Source: Saccharolobus shibatae B12 (GTDB lineage Archaea; Thermoproteota; Thermoprotei_A; Sulfolobales; Sulfolobaceae). From it: 64,000 nt of DNA. Position numbers and translations under genes: made by a program. Below the pieces are notes generated by a model. The model ran no database searches, was not told the DNA's origin, and worked only from the letters and a program-made list of their open reading frames with translations. Shown piece after piece: positions 47,072-55,305 of the stretch; the stretch's first letter is position 1; each line of letters starts with the position of its first letter. The stretch covers positions 1,154,001 to 1,218,000 of the forward strand of contig NZ_CP077717.1 in assembly GCF_019175345.1 (NCBI RefSeq), read 5' to 3'.

Positions 47072-47470
47072 CTATAGCCTCAGTTGTCATGGAGGATTCG
47101 TTATGTAAGTATTTCACCGAGTTTATCGGCACATTTATTCTTAATTTTAAGATGGTGCGCTAGTAGATCCCCTATTAAACGATGCTCTAAGCTATTTACT
47201 AAGAGACTCACCTTATTTCACTCATTAACTCCTTGAGCAATAGGTATAGGGTTTGTTATTCTTATTATTTTAGGCACAATTAACTGGAGGGATGATAAAC
47301 GAGCGAGAAGTTGGGAACCAATGCTAGCGCTCTGGTTATTTGGATATAGGACTGTGACGTTCAATTTTAGAGGCGAATATTTCTTCGTCTTTGGTATTCC
47401 AGATTTCATAGGAGGTACTGGGAGCACTTTTCTGGGATTATGCATTAAAGCCCATATTTTAGATTTTTAA
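47068..47470 (+). pseudogene. glpF: glycerol facilitator (MIP/GlpF) remnant
   Basis: The start GTG overlaps the glpK stop. A short N-terminus reads LCKYFTEFIGTFILNF, a clear MIP first helix, then stops at 47140s. Further on a second frame reads AIGIGFVILIILGTIN, then RARSWEPMLALWLFGYRT, VTFNFRGEYFF and VFGIPDFIGG, the C-terminal helices after the second NPA box. The second NPA itself is degenerate, there is a TGA at 47234, and about half of the 750 bp expected for the gene is missing. Glycerol would then enter by diffusion or another carrier. Confidence 0.8.
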
Positions 47471-47516
47471 AAAGTAGCAATAAAGAAAACAACAAATAAA
47501 AAGTAGTGTATATTAT

Positions 47517-48788
47517 TTATTTAATACCCTCTGAAGTCACTTCTAATGGTTTTTTAGCAGTCTCTTTACTCATGAGTATTGAAATTATGAACGCTATTAA
47601 ACATACAGAACCAAATAGTATTAATGAGTTAAAGAACCCTATCTGTTTCGTTAATATTGGGAAGTAAAATACGCCAAGTACTGATCCAACTCTACTAATT
47701 GCAGTAGCAAATCCTTGCCCAACCGCCCTAACTGGAGTGGGATATAGTTCAGTTGGATAAAATAATGTTACCGCCCCTGCCCATTGTTCGAAGGCTACGA
47801 ACAACATGAAATATGGCACTAATATTCCTCCAGTGACCTTGTAAACTCCTCCTAGATAAAGTAATAGCGTCATGAGACCTAATCCAACTAGAAGTACCAT
47901 TCTTCTTCCTAACGAGTCAACAAGGAGTTCAGCAATAATATATCCTAAAACGGAAGCTCCAGCGATAGCCAGAGTCCCCAGTACTGCCTCATATTTAGAT
48001 GGAAATGCGAATTCTTCAAGTAAAGCTGGATAATACAGACCAATCCCATAAGCGGCTACATCAAATAGGAACCAAACACTGGTTACAAAAAGTGTAATCT
48101 TTAGTAGTTTTCCCTTAAATAAATCGACTACACCTCTAACCCCTTTATTCTCCATTTCTCTACTTATCTCCTTAACATTAGCCTTTCCAGTGGAAACTAA
48201 CCATCTTGGAGACTCAATTAATCTAAGCCTGAGAAGTATTATTGGTATTGATATTAGAGCCCCAATTAAAAATACATATCTCCAGAAGTAATTTCCAATA
48301 GGCAATAAAAATAACGTTACGATTCCTGAAATTGCAACACCAACCCAATACATTGCTACGGATCCAGTCAAATATCTTCCCCTAGATCTTGAAGGTGAAA
48401 GTTCAGACATTAATGTGCTACTTATGGGGTAATCTCCACCTATTCCAACTCCCAATAACAATCTCGAGATGAAAAGCTCAACAAAGTTCTGGGAAATTGC
48501 AGATAATATGCCAAAAACTAAGAAGAAGAAAAGATCGAGTCCCATTATCTTACTTCTACCCATCTTATCTGATAGCCATCCAAATAATATGGAGCCTGGT
48601 ATCATACCAATCAACGATGCAGCTAACAATAAACCATACTGGACAGTTGTTAAGGAGAACTGTTTATATATTACCGTGACTGCAAATGATATCGCGTTTA
48701 AATCATAGCCGTCTAGTAAAAAACCTGCTGAAGTTACTATGAACGTTTTAATCCTTGTTGAAAGTGGAATATTATCGAAGTAGCTCAT
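47517..48788 (-). CDS. MFS transporter
   Basis: A 423-residue 12-helix carrier with GWLSDKMGR and SRSRGRY motifs and the late segment YPTELYPTPVRAVGQG. It is of the sugar/organic-acid porter type. The TATA-like TTTATAAAATA is about 26 bp before the ATG, supporting the start. Adjacent to the glp genes, it could import a glycerol-related substrate, but this is speculation. Confidence 0.88.
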   Translation of the reverse strand: MSYFDNIPLSTRIKTFIVTSAGFLLDGYDLNAISFAVTVIYKQFSLTTVQYGLLLAASLIGMIPGSILFGWLSDKMGRSKIMGLDLFFFLVFGILSAISQNFVELFISRLLLGVGIGGDYPISSTLMSELSPSRSRGRYLTGSVAMYWVGVAISGIVTLFLLPIGNYFWRYVFLIGALISIPIILLRLRLIESPRWLVSTGKANVKEISREMENKGVRGVVDLFKGKLLKITLFVTSVWFLFDVAAYGIGLYYPALLEEFAFPSKYEAVLGTLAIAGASVLGYIIAELLVDSLGRRMVLLVGLGLMTLLLYLGGVYKVTGGILVPYFMLFVAFEQWAGAVTLFYPTELYPTPVRAVGQGFATAISRVGSVLGVFYFPILTKQIGFFNSLILFGSVCLIAFIISILMSKETAKKPLEVTSEGIK

Positions 48789-48838
48789 TACGATTATTTC
48801 ATTATTTTATAAATAAAAGTGTTTCTACGAGAAAAGGT

Positions 48839-49711
48839 TCACTTGGAGAGATATTTCCAAGATAGCACTATACCGATTGTAGATAATATTAATGCGAATA
48901 ATCCCAGATAAAGGAAGTCTAGGCCAAGATTAGTGCTTATTCCTAGCAATAATCCTCTTGCGACACCATTGGAATACGTTAATGGATTAATGTATGCTAC
49001 TGGCTTTAACCAGTACGGCATTGATTTCACTGGATAGAACGCGTTGCTGGTAAAGAGTAATGGTAGATTTAATAAATTCATTATTGCCATTTGGGACTCC
49101 CAACTTGTGGCTCTCAGTGCCAGCATCAGGAATAGTGAAGATAATCCGAAAGACATGAGAAACAATGCAGCGTAAACTCCTAGGAAGTCAAGAGGGTTAA
49201 TTCCAGGATAGAAGGTCATTCCTAACAATATAGCAACTACAAGGACAATTGTAGCTTGCACTAGTGACCTTATTACAGCAGATAAAACTTTACCTATTAT
49301 TATATTCCCTCTGGCTACAGGGGTAGTTAGAATTCTATCTAGTACTCCCAATCTTCTGTCCCAAACTATTGACATACCGCTCTGCATCGATGTGAATAGC
49401 ACTATGAAGGATAGCATTCCAGCCGCTAGGAAGGAGAAGTAATCACTAGTTCCGAAGGTCTGTTTAAGTATTTCTAAACCTATTTGATCTAACACTTGCT
49501 TCGGTATTGTTAGGCCAGGGATGTTATAGGAGGTTCCAGTAAAGATGCTACCTAGATTCATTGCTTTACCGAATATTCCTATCCAGAATATTGGCTGTAT
49601 TAATGAAAGGAGAAGTATCACTGGAGCCTTATACCACTTCTTCAATTCTCTAGACGCTAAAGTCCATAAACCGTGGAAAACTGAATAGTTATTTCTTTCC
49701 TCCTCTATCAT
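48839..49711 (-). CDS. ABC-2 type permease
   Basis: A 290-residue permease with six membrane helices and the ABC-2 region (MQSGMSIVWDRRLGVLDRILTTPVARGNIIIGK). It forms the channel for the ATPase encoded just upstream; the ATGA overlap indicates translational coupling. The type exports drugs, lipids or polysaccharides. Confidence 0.9.
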   Translation of the reverse strand: MIEEERNNYSVFHGLWTLASRELKKWYKAPVILLLSLIQPIFWIGIFGKAMNLGSIFTGTSYNIPGLTIPKQVLDQIGLEILKQTFGTSDYFSFLAAGMLSFIVLFTSMQSGMSIVWDRRLGVLDRILTTPVARGNIIIGKVLSAVIRSLVQATIVLVVAILLGMTFYPGINPLDFLGVYAALFLMSFGLSSLFLMLALRATSWESQMAIMNLLNLPLLFTSNAFYPVKSMPYWLKPVAYINPLTYSNGVARGLLLGISTNLGLDFLYLGLFALILSTIGIVLSWKYLSK

Positions 49712-50706
49712 GTTCTCGCCCTCCTCATAGTTCTTCTAAATGCGAACATTTCTTGTGCGCTAGCCTCTTCATCTCTTAGCCTCTTTCCAGTGAACTCCAT
49801 ATATACCTCATCCATTGTTGGTTCAGTAATTGACATTCTACTAACCTTAATACCATTTTTAACTAAAGACTCTAGGATCTCTGGAGCTTTCTCCTCACCA
49901 TTCCTAACCTTAATTCTAATACCATCATTTGCTTTCTTTACATCTAGGATTCCATCTATTGAGGAAACTACCTTCATTGCCAATTCGTCATTATTGGTCT
50001 GAAGTGAAACTAAATCCCCACCAACTTTCTCCTTTAACTCCTTGGGGCTTCCTATTGCTAAAATCTTTCCCTTATCAATAATTGCAATTCTATCTCCGTA
50101 CATATCAGCCTCCTCTAAATAGTGCGTGGTAACGAATATTGTCATCTTATATTCCTCCTTTAGCTTCATTATGTATTGCCATATTGCAGCCCTAGTTTGC
50201 GCGTCTAAACCTAACGTCGGCTCATCTAAGAACAGTATTCTAGGTCTACTTATTAGTGACATCGCAATTTCCAATCTCCTCCTCATACCTCCAGAATACG
50301 TTTCAACTTTTCTTTTAGCAGCATAAGTTAACTCAACCATTTCAAGTAACTCCTTAGATCTCTCCTCTGCTACTTTCTTTGGTATTCCGTAAAGTCCTGC
50401 CATCATCATCATGTTCTCCCAACCAGTCAAATCCTCATCCGCAGTGTATTCTTGTGGTACTACGCCTATTGATTGTCTAACATGTGCGGGCTGTTTTATT
50501 ACATCATATCCATTAACAATTGCAGTTCCTTCAGACGGTGTTAATACAGTAGTTAACATTTTTATTGTGGTTGACTTCCCAGCACCATTAGGACCTAGAA
50601 AGCCAAATATTTCACCCTCATACACTTCAAAATTAATGTGATCAACCGCAACGAACTTTCCAAATCTCTTAGTCAGATTTATAGCCTCTATCGCGACATT
50701 ACGCAC
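49708..50706 (-). CDS. ABC transporter ATP-binding protein
   Basis: A 332-residue ATPase with a GTG start (VRNVAIEAINLTKRFG). Walker A is GPNGAGKS, the Q-loop is VPQEYT, the signature is YSGGMRRR, and Walker B is LFLDEPT. A DUF4162-type C-terminal extension follows. It is a drug/lipid exporter type (DrrA-like). The start overlaps the PadR stop by 8 bp, so repressor, ATPase and permease form one operon. Confidence 0.94.
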   Translation of the reverse strand: MRNVAIEAINLTKRFGKFVAVDHINFEVYEGEIFGFLGPNGAGKSTTIKMLTTVLTPSEGTAIVNGYDVIKQPAHVRQSIGVVPQEYTADEDLTGWENMMMMAGLYGIPKKVAEERSKELLEMVELTYAAKRKVETYSGGMRRRLEIAMSLISRPRILFLDEPTLGLDAQTRAAIWQYIMKLKEEYKMTIFVTTHYLEEADMYGDRIAIIDKGKILAIGSPKELKEKVGGDLVSLQTNNDELAMKVVSSIDGILDVKKANDGIRIKVRNGEEKAPEILESLVKNGIKVSRMSITEPTMDEVYMEFTGKRLRDEEASAQEMFAFRRTMRRART

Positions 50707-51106
50707 CTTTAACGACCTCCTCTATTTCCTTTATCGCGTTCAAGATCCTATCTTTATATTCAAAGAGTTTATTCCTTTCGACTTCCTTAAAGAATTGCGC
50801 CAGTCCTTCCAGTTCTTGTATAGAATCTTCAATGCTATTTATCTGCTTAATGGGTAAGATCTCCTTAATCTCCTCTATTCCTTTAGCAGTGATCTTGTAT
50901 TTGCCATCAGAAGTTCTCTCTATTGTTCCTTCTTCTACCATTTTATTAAGAAGTGGATATATTGAACCGGGAGAAGGTTTCCAAAAGCCCCAGCTCATTT
51001 TGTTAATATCATCGATAATGTCAATGCCTCTTTTTGGAGATTGCCATAGTAACCAAAGGGTCATTAATCTTAATCTTCCTTTTTGTCTTGCTATTAACTC
51101 ACTCAT
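50699..51106 (-). CDS. PadR-family transcriptional repressor
   Basis: A 135-residue winged-helix protein (MSELIARQKGRLRLMTLWLL, WGFWKPSPGSIYPLLNKM with the recognition wing, then a C-terminal dimer helix). The start is the ATG at 51106, directly after a TATA box at -26; the frame extends 13 codons further up but within the operator. PadR proteins repress efflux operons and are relieved by the toxic substrate. It heads the ABC exporter operon. Confidence 0.88.
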   Translation of the reverse strand: MSELIARQKGRLRLMTLWLLWQSPKRGIDIIDDINKMSWGFWKPSPGSIYPLLNKMVEEGTIERTSDGKYKITAKGIEEIKEILPIKQINSIEDSIQELEGLAQFFKEVERNKLFEYKDRILNAIKEIEEVVKGA

Positions 51107-51124
51107 ACTATCAGAATCGATAGT
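51107..51124. promoter_or_regulatory. PadR operator 1 (palindrome at the start site)
   Basis: ACTATCAGAATCGATAGT is an inverted repeat (ACTATC/GATAGT) that sits right at the predicted transcription and translation start. A bound repressor would block initiation. Confidence 0.65.
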
Positions 51125-51127
51125 AAT

Positions 51128-51137
51128 AAATTTAAAG
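51128..51137 (-). promoter_or_regulatory. TATA box of the PadR-ABC operon
   Basis: CTTTAAATTT on the minus strand is centred 26 bp before the start at 51106, between the two operators. Confidence 0.6.
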
Positions 51138-51144
51138 TTATCCA

Positions 51145-51162
51145 ATTATCGGTATCGATAGT
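51145..51162. promoter_or_regulatory. PadR operator 2 (upstream palindrome)
   Basis: ATTATCGGTATCGATAGT repeats the first operator (same half sites) 38 bp away, upstream of the TATA box and BRE. Confidence 0.65.
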
Positions 51163-51592
51163 AATCGTTGTAACCCTCTAGGGTTCTCTTAATAATCTTT
51201 AATTAGTAAATTGTAATTTATTATCTTGTATCATTTTCTGTTTTTCTTTTGTTTATAACTTTTATCAGAATATGGTAAATTCTATATGCGCTGTTTAGAG
51301 AATCAAGGCTATATGATAAACTCTTTTTGCTAAAAGCGAATGAGATTGGAGATACTAAAAATCAAACTCCTTATTAGTTTACGTTGTGTATTCTTAAAGA
51401 AAGATTCTGTAATATTATACTTGCTTATAGTCTAAAGGGCAACGGCATTTCTAAAATTACACAAAAACCTTTCCTTATATTGGGGAGAAAGTCTTGCCCT
51501 TTAAAGTCTCAGGAAGTATAATCTTCATAAGGTTCGGTTTTGAAATTGGGTTCTTCTTAACCTAAAAAGTATTCTAGATAAACTTTAATAGT
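51163..51592. other. 430-bp intergenic region
   Basis: No ORF is credible. It contains a 71-bp unit closed by a perfect 10-bp inverted repeat (listed separately). Just beyond its right edge, GGTACC occurs twice around the ATPase start at 51593. Confidence 0.4.
51433..51503. repeat. 71-bp unit with 10-bp perfect inverted ends
   Basis: TAAAGGGCAA at 51433-51442 and TTGCCCTTTA at 51494-51503. AGTC lies just outside the left arm and, after one A, the right arm. It could be a very short miniature element or a structured RNA. Confidence 0.45.
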
Positions 51593-52768
51593 ATGGGTAC
51601 CCATATTTTATTGGTACCCGTGAAATTTATCTTCGGTAAACCAGTTGATGAGCCTTTTGATAGGGAAAGCGAGATAAGGCAACTAGTTGAAATGGCAAAT
51701 AGAAGACAACCAACTGCAATAATCGGTGTGAGAAGGATAGGAAAGACTTCGGTAATATTGAAAGGTTTAAAAATGATTGAGACTCCAAAAGTCTATCTCT
51801 CTGCAGAGGATTTTTTAGAAGGGAAAAGCTTTGATCTAATATCCTTTCTTTCGCTATATTCGTCACTTCTAATCACTAACGTAATGAATTACGTTGAACC
51901 TAAAAGGAAAATACCTCAAATAGTTAAGCAAAAGGGTAAGGAATTGCTCGAAATGTTAAGGGAGTTAATAGGTTACGTTAAGATTTCGTTCAATATTAAT
52001 CTAGTAGAAGTTGAAGTTTTCCTAAATAGCGTTAAAAGGGGAGGTATAAAGGAATCAATTCCACAAATTTTAGAATTACCGCAGAGGCTAGGAGAGGAGT
52101 TTGGGATAAAAAATATCGTAGTCGCTATTGACGAGTTCCAATACTTAAGGTTTGCATCTCAGAACTATCCTGGAATTTTTCATCTTTTACGAAGTAAATG
52201 GCAATTTCATAGTAGAGTTTCATACGTGATTTCCGGCTCATCAGTGGGTCTTTTAGAAAAGATTTTGTCCAGTAAGAAGGAACCCTTTTATCAATTTTTC
52301 TTCCCAATTTATGTAAAACAATTTGATGAGAATACCTCATTTAGTTTCTTAAAGCAAAGCTTTGAAGAAGAGGGAAAAGAGTATGATGATAATGCTTTAC
52401 TATTTGCTATGAAAGAATTGAACGGAATTCCAGCTTGGCTAAATTATTTTGGATTAAAGAGTTTGCAATGTGATAAAGTAACACTAGAATGTGTTAAGAA
52501 GACAATTGAAGATATGATATCTAACGACCCAATAGTAAGGAGGATAGTTCAAGAGGAATATAATAAATTAGGAAAGAATGCTAAAACAATATTGAAATTC
52601 CTAGCGAAAGAAGGCGGTAGGGGCGATTTAAAAGGTATAGAATTAGGTAAATCTAGTATTAACGAGGGTCTAAAAAGCTTGCTAGATGATGGTTACATTA
52701 TAAGGGAGGAGAGGGGAGTATACGCTATTATTGATCCCATTATTGCTAAAGTTTTGAAAAAGTTATAA
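51593..52768 (+). CDS. archaeal AAA-type ATPase
   Basis: A 391-residue member of the archaeal ATPase family (PF01637 type): DRESEIRQL, Walker A GVRRIGKTS, Walker B VVAIDEFQYL, GSSVG sensor, and a winged-helix C-terminus. Members are common in thermophilic archaea and their cellular role is not established. The GTG at 51620 is an alternative start, since the first nine codons lie in a GGTACC palindrome pair. A relative is at 59816. Confidence 0.85.
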   Translation: MGTHILLVPVKFIFGKPVDEPFDRESEIRQLVEMANRRQPTAIIGVRRIGKTSVILKGLKMIETPKVYLSAEDFLEGKSFDLISFLSLYSSLLITNVMNYVEPKRKIPQIVKQKGKELLEMLRELIGYVKISFNINLVEVEVFLNSVKRGGIKESIPQILELPQRLGEEFGIKNIVVAIDEFQYLRFASQNYPGIFHLLRSKWQFHSRVSYVISGSSVGLLEKILSSKKEPFYQFFFPIYVKQFDENTSFSFLKQSFEEEGKEYDDNALLFAMKELNGIPAWLNYFGLKSLQCDKVTLECVKKTIEDMISNDPIVRRIVQEEYNKLGKNAKTILKFLAKEGGRGDLKGIELGKSSINEGLKSLLDDGYIIREERGVYAIIDPIIAKVLKKL

Positions 52769-52772
52769 TAGA

Positions 52773-52976
52773 TTATGAAGTAGGCCTGGTCTCCTTCTTC
52801 CTCCTCATCCCGAGTTTTTTGGAATAATAGTAGAGTGTGGATGGCGGTATCCCGAGGTTTGGTAATCTGTATGCTGATATTACGTAGGCAATGTCTTCTG
52901 GCTTGTGTTTTCTCGGCTTAAAGTTTAAATTTCTTAGAATCAGAAGTGTTAATTGTGCGAGGATTGTGAGGTCCAT
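52773..52976 (-). CDS. short transposase-like protein or remnant
   Basis: A 67-residue frame, basic at the C-terminus, with a possible HTH (PPSTLYYYSKKLGMRRKK). The layout suits the N-terminal part of a Sulfolobus transposase truncated just after its HTH, but I cannot name the family. Its ATG sits in the loop of a long hairpin (52955-53013). It might instead be a genuine small protein. Confidence 0.4.
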   Translation of the reverse strand: MDLTILAQLTLLILRNLNFKPRKHKPEDIAYVISAYRLPNLGIPPSTLYYYSKKLGMRRKKETRPTS

Positions 52977-53013
52977 CTAGATGACCTCCACGAAAATCTC
53001 GCAATCCTCGCAC
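52955..53013. repeat. 16-bp inverted repeat hairpin spanning the start of the short gene
   Basis: GTGCGAGGATTGTGAG (52955-52970) pairs with CTCGCAATCCTCGCAC (52998-53013), 15 of 16 bp. An inner stem GAGGTC/GACCTC lies inside. The ATG of the minus-strand gene lies in the loop. Confidence 0.8.
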
Positions 53014-53022
53014 ATAAACCGT

Positions 53023-53038
53023 TTTAAGACGTCTTAAA
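53023..53038. repeat. perfect 16-bp palindrome
   Basis: TTTAAGACGTCTTAAA is self-complementary. It lies 10 bp beyond the hairpin, in the upstream region of the short gene, and may be a promoter/operator or an element end. Confidence 0.6.
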
Positions 53039-53217
53039 CGTTCTAGTTTCTATAGCTACTTCTAGATCAGAACACCTATTTGGGAAATCTACAGTTTTGA
53101 TACAATTTTACTAATAGATATCGAATAAGAGGACTGCATGAGAACACCACCTATTCTTCTAGCTATAGAATAATCTGATCAGCAAATTATTTAAATCGTT
53201 CTCTCTTCTTTATTAGT

Positions 53218-53643
53218 ATGGAAGATCCTAAGATTATTGAGGAAATATTCAAAAATGCTGATCATGTTTTCAGATATGTAGGAGCTAAAGTGCTTCTCTT
53301 AGAGCAAGGTAGAGCAGTAGTTGAAATACCTTTTAAGGAAGAATTAACTAGAAGGGGCAACGTATTACACGGAGGAATAATAATGGCTGCAATTGACTTC
53401 ACTGGAGGTCTTGCAGCGTTTACTGTTAATGATGGTGTGGATCAAGTTACACAAGAACTTAAGGTTAACTTTCTGGAGCCTATGTATAAGGGGCCGTTTA
53501 GGGTTGAGGGTAAGGTTCTTAGGAAAGGCAGTACAGTAATAGTTGTTGAGATAGAGTTTAGAGATGCTGAAGGCAATTTAGGGGCTAAGGCATTAGGTTC
53601 ATGGTATATTTTAAGAAAGAAGGTCCAAGGCAATTCAAAATAG
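53218..53643 (+). CDS. hotdog-fold thioesterase, PaaI-like
   Basis: A 141-residue hotdog protein with the PaaI/4HBT motif [20 protein letters not shown] (Asn/Gly/His and Asp of the active site) and the KVNFLEP segment. It hydrolyses acyl- or aryl-CoA thioesters. It stands alone, 575 bp after the AAA ATPase. Confidence 0.9.
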   Translation: MEDPKIIEEIFKNADHVFRYVGAKVLLLEQGRAVVEIPFKEELTRRGNVLHGGIIMAAIDFTGGLAAFTVNDGVDQVTQELKVNFLEPMYKGPFRVEGKVLRKGSTVIVVEIEFRDAEGNLGAKALGSWYILRKKVQGNSK

Positions 53644-53681
53644 TATAAAAAATGTATATTAAATGATTAGAGGAATGAGCT

Positions 53682-53989
53682 CATAGTGTCGTCATTAAGA
53701 TATATATAACTAATAGCAGTTGTTCTAATTTTCCTCGGTAATACAAAATTCCCGGTACTACCTATAAAGTTTTTAGTTTAGTGTTTAGTTAATTAAAAAT
53801 ATGAGGATAAACTCCTCAGGTTAGTTGAGATGTGTTTAGTTGATGCACTAGGTCTGATGAAAATCTTTAAGCTACGTTAAAGTAGAACAACTGCTATAAC
53901 TAACTACGTCTGGAAAACATGGGATAGCTTGTACTTTTTAGCTGAATTAAGTTTAGTAGCATAATTTGTAGCTTAGTGGCGACACTATG
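53682..53989. mobile_element. 308-bp miniature inverted-repeat element (MITE) with 8-bp target duplication
   Basis: The ends are CATAGTGTCGTCATTAAGATA on the left and, inverted on the right, CATAGTGTCGCCACTAAGCTA; 18 of 21 bp match and the outer 10 are identical. AATGAGCT directly flanks both ends (53674-53681 and 53990-53997). The unit has no ORF, so it would need a transposase in trans. Its size is near that of the S. islandicus element SMN1 (from memory), but I cannot confirm identity. Confidence 0.75.
53713..53897. mobile_element. 185-bp inner unit with 15-bp perfect inverted ends and 5-bp flanking repeat
   Basis: ATAGCAGTTGTTCTA (53713-53727) and its exact reverse complement (53883-53897), flanked on both sides by AACTA (53708-53712 and 53898-53902). 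It lies wholly inside the 308-bp element and looks like a second insertion. It is about the size of Sulfolobus SM2-type MITEs. Confidence 0.65.
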
Positions 53990-54176
53990 AATGAGCTGAA
54001 CAATTTAGGGAACTTTATAATAGCAATATAAATATTTTATAGATTCGGCTATGAATGTTAAGAATAATTGAGATCTTATTGAGCTTAATGGGATGTTAAC
54101 CTTATTTATTGTCCCACAAATTACAGATAGATAAAGGTTATCATTATGTTTCAGTAGGTATAATAATAGAGTTATT

Positions 54177-55202
54177 TTACTCCGCAAAGTCAAGTTCTAT
54201 ACCTTTTCTTTCGAGCTTTTGATTCACCTTTTCTCTGATATCAGTAAGTATTTCCGCAACTAAATTAAATGGTTTCATTCCATAGTCGACTAGAAACATT
54301 ATTCTATTAACCTCAGTTAATTTCCAGATTTTGCATATTTGATTAGCGACATCTTCGGGGCTACCAAGAAGTAGTAGCCCGCTATTGTAAAGTTCATCCA
54401 GAGTTCTCCTCTTAGCGTAAAGTCTGGAAAATACGTATCTATGTATATATTCTTTGTTCTCCTCCACTGCACTATGGAAAGTACTAGAGACATGAGCGTG
54501 AAAAGCTAACGAGATCTCTGGCAAACTTCCTTTTACCTCCTTCAAACCTTCTCTATACGAATCTATTACCGGCTTTATATCGTCTATCTTATCAATGGTA
54601 GCATAAGGTATCATCATCAAGTTAAATCCCTTCTTTCCAACGTGATATGCAGCTTCAGCTCTAAGTACTGCTATCCAAATTGGTGGATGTGGTTTTTGAA
54701 CTGGAAGTACATTTATGCCTATATTATCGAACTTAAAATATTTACCATTAACAGTGATTTTCTCTCCTTTCATTAATTTAAGGATTATGTCAAGGGCTTC
54801 ATCGAAAATCTCCCTTTTATATTCTTGGGAGACATTAAATCCTGCGAACTCGTGCTTTAAGTATCCACTTCCTACAGCTAAGTTTACTCTTCCATTAGAT
54901 AGTACATCTAATAGAGAGTAATCCTCAGCTACCTGTATTGGATTTCTAAATACTATTGTGGAAACTGCAGGACCAATTCTAATAGATTTAGTCCTTGTGG
55001 CTATATGAGAAAGGTAAATTGGTGAATTCGGAACAATACCGTAATCTATGAAGTGATGTTCAGCAATCCATACTCCTCTAAATCCCAATTTTTCAGCTAT
55101 TTCAATTTCCCTAGCTACTTGATCATAGTATTCTCCCTTCGACAGTCCTTGATCTGGATAATAGTCCATTACCCAAAATAGTTCAGGTTTTATTTTAATC
55201 AT
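54177..55202 (-). CDS. luciferase-like (LLM class) flavin oxidoreductase
   Basis: A 341-residue TIM-barrel flavoprotein of the luciferase/F420-FMN family: EIEIAEKLGFRGVWIAEHHF, RIGPAVSTIVFRNP, GRVNLAVGSGY, and a C-terminal GSPEDVANQI. It probably uses reduced FMN for monooxygenation. It is divergent from the homogentisate dioxygenase gene, so an aromatic or fatty substrate is possible. Confidence 0.85.
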   Translation of the reverse strand: MIKIKPELFWVMDYYPDQGLSKGEYYDQVAREIEIAEKLGFRGVWIAEHHFIDYGIVPNSPIYLSHIATRTKSIRIGPAVSTIVFRNPIQVAEDYSLLDVLSNGRVNLAVGSGYLKHEFAGFNVSQEYKREIFDEALDIILKLMKGEKITVNGKYFKFDNIGINVLPVQKPHPPIWIAVLRAEAAYHVGKKGFNLMMIPYATIDKIDDIKPVIDSYREGLKEVKGSLPEISLAFHAHVSSTFHSAVEENKEYIHRYVFSRLYAKRRTLDELYNSGLLLLGSPEDVANQICKIWKLTEVNRIMFLVDYGMKPFNLVAEILTDIREKVNQKLERKGIELDFAE

Positions 55203-55305
55203 ACCTTATTACCAGAAATTATTTCCCATCTTATCCAAATAAATGTTTAATTGAAACCTTTCTATTATATGCTTAAATATTATAACTTAAAAATAATATG
55301 CAGTT

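Larger units (their letters stand above)
53644..54176. other. 533-bp gene-free region holding a miniature transposon
   Basis: No ORF is convincing. The centre of the region is a transposon-like unit with target duplication, described in the next entries. The flanks are AT-rich. Confidence 0.7.

Noticed and set aside
47218-47445. 75-codon minus-strand frame
   Set aside because: The plus strand reads as the C-terminal part of a glycerol facilitator, which explains the openness of the other strand.
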